Shown here: one piece after another, positions 57,993 to 64,000 of the stretch
How the letters are laid out: every line of letters begins with the position of its first letter
How positions within the stretch are numbered: the stretch's first letter is position 1
From: Methylosinus sp. C49
GTDB lineage: Bacteria; Pseudomonadota; Alphaproteobacteria; Rhizobiales; Beijerinckiaceae
Direction: 5' to 3'
DNA length: 64,000 bases
Assembly: GCF_009936375.1 (NCBI RefSeq)
Contig: NZ_AP022335.1
Location: 62,001 to 126,000 of the forward strand
The notes under the pieces: model-generated
Told to the model about the DNA's origin: nothing
The model's database searches: none
What the model saw: the letters and a program-made list of their open reading frames with translations, nothing else
Made by a program: the position numbers and the translations under genes

Positions 57993-60900
57993 TTATTGGG
58001 CCTTCGGGGCGGGCGCAGAGATCTTGCCGCCATTGCCGAGATCGAAACGTTGGCCGTCGACGTCTATGCTGCGAATATGCGCGCCATAACCGGCGCCGGG
58101 CGCTGTCCCGCGCACCTTGCGGCCGCCGGCGCTCGCGACTTTCGCCGTGTCTCGACGCGCATGGGCGCGGGCGGGAGGAAGCTCCGATTGCGCCGATGGC
58201 GCGCCCTTCACACTGTCATCGAAGTCAGTGGATTCCTGGGCGTTGACGGCTTGCTTGCCGGCGCTGGCGAGGCTGCGCTTGGCCCCTCTCTCGGGCGAAC
58301 TCGCGGTCCTGTTCGCCTCATCGGAGACGACATTGCCGGCGCCGCTCGCCGCCGCCACGCGCTGCGCCGCGGCTTGCGCCGCCTGTGCGGCGGCGGCCGC
58401 CGCCGCGGCCTCGGCCGGGAGATTGCGGACAATCATGCCGGTTGAAGTGGAGTTTGGCGATTGGAGAGGGATAGGAGGCGGTAGAGTGTCGCAAGCGCTG
58501 TTACAGATCACATTGTTGTTCTGCTCGTGTCCGGCGGTGAAGGTATCTCCGAGCGCACCGGCGAACGAGCCGACCAAATAGAATTTAGAGGTATGCCCGT
58601 GGAGATATATGCGTCCATAGACGGAATTATCTGATGTATAGCCATAATCGTGGCCGACGAAGCCGCCAATAAAAGATATATTTGATATATTAGACCAATT
58701 TAAATTCTCCGGTATATAGAGATTTATATCGCCATATTCTGACGATCGCGTGATATATCCATAATTGACGCCGGCAAAGCCGCCGATTTCCTTGGCCGTG
58801 GCGTCGAACGTTATACTTACGTCACCGTAGGAATTAGAATCGACAATTCTTCCGACACGATTGGCGTAAGTCGAGAGGATATTGTTGGCCCCGACAAATC
58901 CGCCTACCCATGTGCCATTGACGGCCGAAACATTTCCATAAGAATTCGCGTCGACAATGAGACCATTGTTGGTGCCCGCAAATCCGCCGAGTTGCGAGGT
59001 GTTGTTCGACGCGCTGGCGTCGCTATTGTAAGTCGCCGTTCCGGTCACATTGCCATAGGCAGCAGAATTGATGATCGTGGCCCCGGTATTGGCGCCGATA
59101 AACCCGCCAAGGCCCGATCCTCCTAGAATTGTGACATTGGCCCAGGAGTCGAAGATCGTGCCGGCGCTCGCCGTCCCCGGAGAAACGAATGCTTGCCCGA
59201 CGAGGCCGCCAGAAGAGCCCGTGCCGCTTGTATAATCATAGGCCGCATGGCCAATGGAGCCTGTTGCAAAGACATTCCCGATAGTTCCACCGCGCATTTG
59301 GCCGGCCACTGCGCCAACGAACGAAGTTCCATCGAGATTCACATTGAGCAATCCGATGTTCGCGACAGAGCCGCCAGAGATCTGCCCGATGAGCCCTATA
59401 TTGCTGGACGTCGAGGCGATTGTCAGTCCGCTGATCGTATGACCGAGGCCGTTCAGATTTCCGGTCAACGAACCGATCACGGAGGATTTTAAAGCGGTCG
59501 TCGGAGCGCTCAAATCGCTGGCGAGAGCGTAATTGCCGGAGGCCGTTCCGCTCAGCGCCGCCAGCTGCGCCCATGTGGTGATGACCGTGTAGGTCTTGCC
59601 GCCGATCGTCAGAGAACCCGTGCTGTTGAAATCGAGGCGGCCGACGAAGCTGGCGATCGGTGTGCCATCGGCATTAGCGCCGTTGCTCATGGCCATGAAT
59701 ATCCCGTCGGGAACCGTATAGCTGTAGGCCAAGCCGGTCGTCGTCCCATTCGGGATGCTCCCTGTCACGGTCGTGCCATTGCCATAGGTCGCCGCGAAGC
59801 TAGCCGCACCGTTGGCCGTCATGACGGCATTGACATAGATGCTGCCGACGCCGCTTTGCCCGGCGTTGAGCGCGAGCCCGCTCAAGCCGCCCCATGTCAT
59901 CGGCGCATTGACGTTGATATTGCTCGCCGCATTCAGCGTCAGCGTGTTCGCCGACCAGGCGAGCGCCGCATTGACATTGATGTCGCCCGAATCCGAGCCG
60001 CTCGCCGCAGTGGTGATGGTGACATTGCCATTGGCGAGATTGGAGAGAAGCGTGGAGGCTCCGACGCCACTCGTCGTCTGCGCGGCGCTGCCGGAGACGA
60101 TGGCGAAATTGGTCGGGTCGATGATCCAATTGCCGCTTTCGCCTGTTGACGAAGCAGTCGTGACGAGCGTCCCATCGGCGATCGTCACCTTCTCGCCCGA
60201 AGTTTCGATCGTGCCGCCCTTGCCGCCATTGGGCGCGGAAGCGTCGAGCGTGCCGGACACCTTGGTCGTTCCGCCCTGGGCCAGCAGCTTGATCTTGCCG
60301 ATCTTCACGCTTCCCGTGGATGAGGAGCCGCCGGTGAGATCCCCGATGGTGCGGGCCTGGATGATTCCGCTATTGTTCACTTGGGCCGAGAGAACGGCGT
60401 CGGCGGCCTTGGCGGTCATCACCACATTGCCGCCGTCGGCCTTGATCAGCCCTTTATTCTCGACGAGCGCGTCATAGGTTCCCTTGTCGATGGTCACATC
60501 GAGCAGCGAATCGCCGCTGAAATTGAGCGTGATCGCGTCGCCCGAGGCGAGCGCGATGGTCCCCAATTTGGCGTTGATCGTCCCTTCATTGGAAACCGTC
60601 CTGCCGAGCAGAGCGACATAGCCGCCATCGGCGGCGTTGATCGTCCCCTTATTGACCATCGCGGCGGCGGAGGAGCCGGAGAAAGCGTAATTCCCGGCCA
60701 TGAAATTGGAATTGGAGATATCGAGCGTCGAGGCGACGAGGCCGCCGACATTCACTTGGGCGTCCTTGGTGAAGAGGATGCCGTTGGAATTCACGAGGAA
60801 CACCTTGCCATTGGCGTTGAGCGCGCCGGCGATAACGCTCTGCTCATTGCCGACGACGCGGTTGAGCGTGACGGCGAGCGCGGAGGGCTGGTAGAAATTG

Positions 60901-61196
60901 ACCGTTTCGCCGAGGCCGATCGAGAAGCTCTGCCAATTGATGATGGCGCGATTGGTCGACTGAACGACATTGGTGACATTGGTCGTCGAGGAGATCGTCG
61001 CAGCGCCATCGACGACGACGCCGCCTGTCGGATTGGCCAGCGCGAAACTCGGCAGAGCGAGCACGGCCGCCATCGCCGTGGAGGAGAAGACGCCTCGTCG
61101 AGCGAGGCGGCCTGTCGGAAATCGCGGCGGGCGGCTTCGGACGTTGCAAGCGAGGTGGATGGGGCTTCTCTCCGCGTCGATCCTACCGCAGTTCAT
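57993..61196 (-). CDS. Two-partner secretion exoprotein TpsA (haemagglutinin-like)
   Basis: A 1067-residue exported protein. An extended signal (hydrophobic part about residues 36-53, ending LALANP) precedes the TPS domain, with motifs FYQPSALAVTLNRVVG and NSNGILFTKDAQVNVGG. The middle is beta-helical, and residues about 690-900 are GLUG-like repeats (GGFIGANTGATIINSAAYGN, LGGFAGTNNGLIVDANSYGN). Near the C-terminus is an alanine-rich block (AEAAAAAAAAQAAQAAAQ), then a basic tail. Likely surface-exposed or released adhesin. Function and partner are unknown. The start at 61196 could be shorter at the internal ATG near residue 42. Confidence 0.88.
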   Translation of the reverse strand: MNCGRIDAERSPIHLACNVRSRPPRFPTGRLARRGVFSSTAMAAVLALPSFALANPTGGVVVDGAATISSTTNVTNVVQSTNRAIINWQSFSIGLGETVNFYQPSALAVTLNRVVGNEQSVIAGALNANGKVFLVNSNGILFTKDAQVNVGGLVASTLDISNSNFMAGNYAFSGSSAAAMVNKGTINAADGGYVALLGRTVSNEGTINAKLGTIALASGDAITLNFSGDSLLDVTIDKGTYDALVENKGLIKADGGNVVMTAKAADAVLSAQVNNSGIIQARTIGDLTGGSSSTGSVKIGKIKLLAQGGTTKVSGTLDASAPNGGKGGTIETSGEKVTIADGTLVTTASSTGESGNWIIDPTNFAIVSGSAAQTTSGVGASTLLSNLANGNVTITTAASGSDSGDINVNAALAWSANTLTLNAASNINVNAPMTWGGLSGLALNAGQSGVGSIYVNAVMTANGAASFAATYGNGTTVTGSIPNGTTTGLAYSYTVPDGIFMAMSNGANADGTPIASFVGRLDFNSTGSLTIGGKTYTVITTWAQLAALSGTASGNYALASDLSAPTTALKSSVIGSLTGNLNGLGHTISGLTIASTSSNIGLIGQISGGSVANIGLLNVNLDGTSFVGAVAGQMRGGTIGNVFATGSIGHAAYDYTSGTGSSGGLVGQAFVSPGTASAGTIFDSWANVTILGGSGLGGFIGANTGATIINSAAYGNVTGTATYNSDASASNNTSQLGGFAGTNNGLIVDANSYGNVSAVNGTWVGGFVGANNILSTYANRVGRIVDSNSYGDVSITFDATAKEIGGFAGVNYGYITRSSEYGDINLYIPENLNWSNISNISFIGGFVGHDYGYTSDNSVYGRIYLHGHTSKFYLVGSFAGALGDTFTAGHEQNNNVICNSACDTLPPPIPLQSPNSTSTGMIVRNLPAEAAAAAAAAQAAQAAAQRVAAASGAGNVVSDEANRTASSPERGAKRSLASAGKQAVNAQESTDFDDSVKGAPSAQSELPPARAHARRDTAKVASAGGRKVRGTAPGAGYGAHIRSIDVDGQRFDLGNGGKISAPAPKAQ

Positions 61197-61828
61197 CGCT
61201 ATCCGTCCCCCGTTCGAGTTTACGAGTCGCTCATTCCATGGCTATGTATATTGATTACATCGACTCACCACGTACGTGCTGCAAAAAAATGATGCAAACG
61301 GCGCGAAAATGTGGCGAAGCTGTGAAAGGCGGAGCTCTGCAGTCGCGAAGAGTCGCGGCTGAGACGGGGAAAGCAGCTTTTCTCAAAGCGACGAGGACAT
61401 GGTCGATGCATCCAACGCGCTTCCATCGATCTTTGGCGTTTGAGACGGAACGCCGCTGCGATCAATAGACCAAAATCCGGTCGGCGCGCTGTTTCTTGGC
61501 CATAGCCAGAAATTATTGCAAATGAGTGATATGGCAAGATTTGAGCCAGCTTTTGCCAGATATTTTCTATTGCAGTTTTCCGCAATGATTATATAGTGCA
61601 TTTGCATATCGCTTCGCCGTAGGCCTTTCACGCCGAGACGCGCGCTCGGTTGCAATTCGAAGCCAAGGCCCGAAGCCGATCGGGCGGGGCGGACAATAAA
61701 GAGCTAGAGGCGCAGTATCCTAGTAATTCAAATATTATAGGCCGCTCAGCGTGCAGCATATGGGGCAGTTGCGTTATGCGAACATAGCGTAAGGCCGACA
61801 GGCCGCAATATTCACGGAAAGGCAAGTC
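61197..61828. other. Intergenic region, AT-rich
   Basis: No gene supported. It separates the leftward tpsAB unit from the rightward ModA-like gene and must carry both promoters. From about 61490 to 61620 the DNA is AT-rich, with ATTGC-8nt-GCAAT as a small inverted repeat (about 61568-61585). Confidence 0.4.
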
Positions 61829-62785
61829 ATGTTCAATATTAAAGCGAGAACGCTCCTTCGGACAACCGCAACGGCCGCCGTGCTGATCGGGACCATGATC
61901 CCGGCGCGCGCAAGCATAACGATCGCTGTAGCCGCAAATTTCACGCTCCCTCTCCAAGACCTGCTCGCATCGTGGGGCTCATTGGAAGGGTACACCGGGA
62001 CGTTTTTTTCCGGCGCCACCGCGACGCTGGAGCAGCAGATCATCTCCAATACGGCGACCCATTACGACCTGTTCCTGGCGGCCAATACGGCTGCGCCGAA
62101 TGATTTGTATTCGAATTATTCGACGCGCGTCATCAATCCGCCTTTCAATTACGCCGAGGGCGGCCTCGTTCTGTGGTCGGGTCCCTCTAAATCCGTGAAT
62201 ATCACCAGCGGCCTGCCCTATCCGGTGACGACGGATCTGCTGATCGCGGGCCCGTCGACGGCGCCCTATGGTTTCGCGGCCTATACGCTGTTGAACGATT
62301 CCCCCTGGTCCGCAGGGTTCACGACCAGCACCGGGCCCTTCCCCGGATCGGGCAACGCCACGCAAGGCCATGTCTATCTCGGCGGCAACATCGGCAGCAC
62401 CTATAACAATCTGCTGAACAACACCAGCAACAAGGACTATGGCTTCATCGCCAAGTCGGACGTCTGCCTGGCCGCGACGACCGCTCCCTACACGGCGTCG
62501 TGGAACACCTATGTCACCGGAGCCGTCTACGCCTATGAATATTACGCGGAAGGCGGCGGCTCCAGCGATGCGAATTATCCGGCGACGGGCGCGTCGACCT
62601 GGACCACCGACGCCGCCGGCTCGCATCCTTTCGGGCATATTCTCCAAGGCGCCATCCGGGTCAATGGGCCGGCGCCGAGCGCCGAAATCGAGAGCTTCAT
62701 CAGCTTCCTCAACGGCACGACCTACCCCGGCGTCGCTCTCTCGATCATCAAGAAATACTGCTATCGCTGGGCGATCGGCCAGTGA
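61829..62785 (+). CDS. ModA-like periplasmic binding protein
   Basis: A 318-residue protein with a signal peptide (cut after PARA) and type-2 binding-protein features: ITIAVAANFTLPLQDLLASW and FFSGATATLEQQIISN at the N-terminus are like the molybdate-binding ModA (AAS L...F. SG. L..QI). The later region (Y, N, S, T rich) has drifted, including many aromatic residues and two cysteines. No permease or ATPase gene lies next to it. Ligand is therefore uncertain; molybdate, tungstate or another oxyanion/metal complex are possibilities. Confidence 0.7.
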   Translation: MFNIKARTLLRTTATAAVLIGTMIPARASITIAVAANFTLPLQDLLASWGSLEGYTGTFFSGATATLEQQIISNTATHYDLFLAANTAAPNDLYSNYSTRVINPPFNYAEGGLVLWSGPSKSVNITSGLPYPVTTDLLIAGPSTAPYGFAAYTLLNDSPWSAGFTTSTGPFPGSGNATQGHVYLGGNIGSTYNNLLNNTSNKDYGFIAKSDVCLAATTAPYTASWNTYVTGAVYAYEYYAEGGGSSDANYPATGASTWTTDAAGSHPFGHILQGAIRVNGPAPSAEIESFISFLNGTTYPGVALSIIKKYCYRWAIGQ

Positions 62786-62922
62786 GGCTCGATAGGAGCG
62801 GCGGGCGATAGCCCCTGATCCTACGAAGGCCGACGCGAAGCGGCGATGTTCGCGCATTGCCGCTCCGTGAGACCTGCCAGCGACAGATACGAATATGAAG
62901 AGCGTTCTGCCGGGAATTGCAA

Positions 62923-64000
62923 ATGGCCAAGAAATCACGATCGCTTTCGTCCGCAGAGAGAGGCCCCGCAGCCGAAGAACGAGGATTCGGACGATTGGGG
63001 GGCGTGGAGATTCCCGGGTTCTACAAAGAGCTCGGCCGCAAGCGATTCGAGCAGGGTGTCGCGCAGACCCGACTCGGGCGATGGCGGCAGGCGCTCAACG
63101 AATTCGAAAAAGCCGCGCGCTATGCTCCGAAGATGAAAGGCGTCCACTATTCGTATGGCGTCGCATTGACGCATTTCGGCCGATTCGACGAAGCGATCGG
63201 CGCCTTTCAGCGAGAGCTCGCGATCACGCCCAACCATCCCTCGTCGCTGGCCGAGATCGGGACATGCCTGGCGCGAACCGGCCGCCCGCGAGACGGCATT
63301 CCTTATCTGGAGCAGGGATTGCTGTTCTGGCCGCAAATGCCGCTCGCGCAGTATAGCCTCGGATTGGCCCTGCTGACCGAGAAACGGCGCCTGGAAGCGA
63401 TCACCGTCCTCGATCGTGCGATATTCCTCGACAAGACCTATGTGAACGCCTATCGCGCGCGCGGCCTGGCCCATGCGCTCGGCGAAGACGAGGAAAAAGC
63501 TCGCGCCGATCTCGCAATGGCTGCGGCGCTGGAGAGCAAAGACTACAATGCGATGTTGCGGCTCGCCTCGGCGTTCGGCAAGTCCTCCCGCGAGCGGCAG
63601 GCCGGCCAGCTCTTCGAAATGGCGGCGGCGCTCGCTCCCGATATCGCCCTGCCTCAGATGATCTTCGGCAATTTCCTCATCCATTATCGCCATTATGAGG
63701 AAGGATTGAGGTATGTGGATCGGGCGCTCGAGATCGATCCACGCTACGCGCCGGCGCATGTGGCGCGGGGCTTCGGCTTGTTTGGGCAAGGGCGGGTGGA
63801 AGAAGCGGTCGAAAGCTACCGCCAAGCAGCGGAGATCGATCCGAACGACGTCGATGTTGCAGGCGCCCCGCTGTTCGCCCTCCAGCATAAGCCGGGTATC
63901 ACGAAACCCGAGTTGTTGTCCGCCCATAAGAGATGGGCGTCCCTATTTCGTTCCAGCGCCGCAAAAGATCGCTTCTCTTTTACGAACGACCCTAACCCAG
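62923..64000 (+). CDS. TPR protein, start of a SPINDLY/GT41-type glycosyltransferase (3' end outside window)
   Basis: Open frame from the ATG at 62923 to the last base. After a 30-residue polar tail come about eight TPR helices (ALNEFEKAARYAPKMKGVHY, AIGAFQRELAITPNHPSSLA, ALEIDPRYAPAHVARGFGLF, AVESYRQAAEIDPNDVDV). The last 30 residues (KPELLSAHKRWASLFRSSAA, then FTNDPNP) resemble the linker to the GT41 domain of bacterial SPINDLY/O-GlcNAc-transferase-like proteins (typically ...HR.W...HA......ND.DP...LR.GYVS). The catalytic domain would follow outside. The open frame has no stop in the window. Confidence 0.75.
   Translation, partial: MAKKSRSLSSAERGPAAEERGFGRLGGVEIPGFYKELGRKRFEQGVAQTRLGRWRQALNEFEKAARYAPKMKGVHYSYGVALTHFGRFDEAIGAFQRELAITPNHPSSLAEIGTCLARTGRPRDGIPYLEQGLLFWPQMPLAQYSLGLALLTEKRRLEAITVLDRAIFLDKTYVNAYRARGLAHALGEDEEKARADLAMAAALESKDYNAMLRLASAFGKSSRERQAGQLFEMAAALAPDIALPQMIFGNFLIHYRHYEEGLRYVDRALEIDPRYAPAHVARGFGLFGQGRVEEAVESYRQAAEIDPNDVDVAGAPLFALQHKPGITKPELLSAHKRWASLFRSSAAKDRFSFTNDPNP

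Noticed and set aside
56268-58445. 725-residue plus-strand frame over tpsB and the end of tpsA
   Set aside because: It spans two well-supported opposite genes and is compositionally a shadow.

Overview
The window looks like chromosomal or megaplasmid DNA of a high-GC alphaproteobacterium. I infer Hyphomicrobiales, possibly a Methylocystis/Methylosinus-type methylotroph, from protein style and gene content; the species cannot be fixed from sequence alone. No rRNA, tRNA or CRISPR array was seen.

Left part (1-13.2 kb) is housekeeping and energy genes. It holds a 5'-truncated six-hairpin glycosidase, a leftward set of nitroreductase, HAD phosphatase and phosphoenolpyruvate synthase, a secreted SIMPL-domain protein, and a complete nine-gene alternative F-type ATPase operon in the order beta-epsilon-Q-R-a-c-b-alpha-gamma. 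That order is diagnostic of the 'N-ATPase' family. Its c subunit carries two membrane carboxylates.

From 13.2 to 23.7 kb lies an insertion graveyard. It has a Tn3 transposase tail, a truncated kdpE copy, a dead esterase, a frameshifted ISL3 element sitting against an IS66 remnant that itself cut a LysR gene, and an oxidoreductase tail. Two intact islands remain: a membrane GGDEF-EAL protein and a tightly coupled cassette of antitoxin-like gene, antitoxin, PIN toxin and tyrosine recombinase.

From 23.7 to 35.7 kb is one chemotaxis cluster, all on the plus strand: STAS protein, CheY, CheA, CheW, two paralogous MCPs sharing a 491-bp identical block, a second CheW, CheR, CheB, and a 579-residue soluble protein with two degenerate receptor-tip-like motifs.

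From 35.7 to 49.5 kb is a second mobile region. A complete IS66 with an 8-bp target duplication and an antisense passenger gene splits the last codons of a TonB-receptor remnant. It is followed by an IS256 element that appears to start translation at a non-AUG codon, an orphan short KdpD/KdpE pair, a methyltransferase, IS110/IS256/RepA remnants, and an IS6-bounded composite structure carrying a sugar O-methyltransferase gene with lower GC than its surroundings.

The right part (49.5-64 kb) is cell-surface oriented: a TonB-dependent receptor followed by a DJ-1/PfpI-like exported protein, divergent from a two-component system; a CDP-alcohol phosphatidyltransferase-like membrane protein with an eroded motif; a two-partner secretion pair (TpsB/TpsA); a ModA-like binding protein; and a TPR protein running off the window that looks like the start of a SPINDLY/GT41 O-GlcNAc-transferase-like enzyme.
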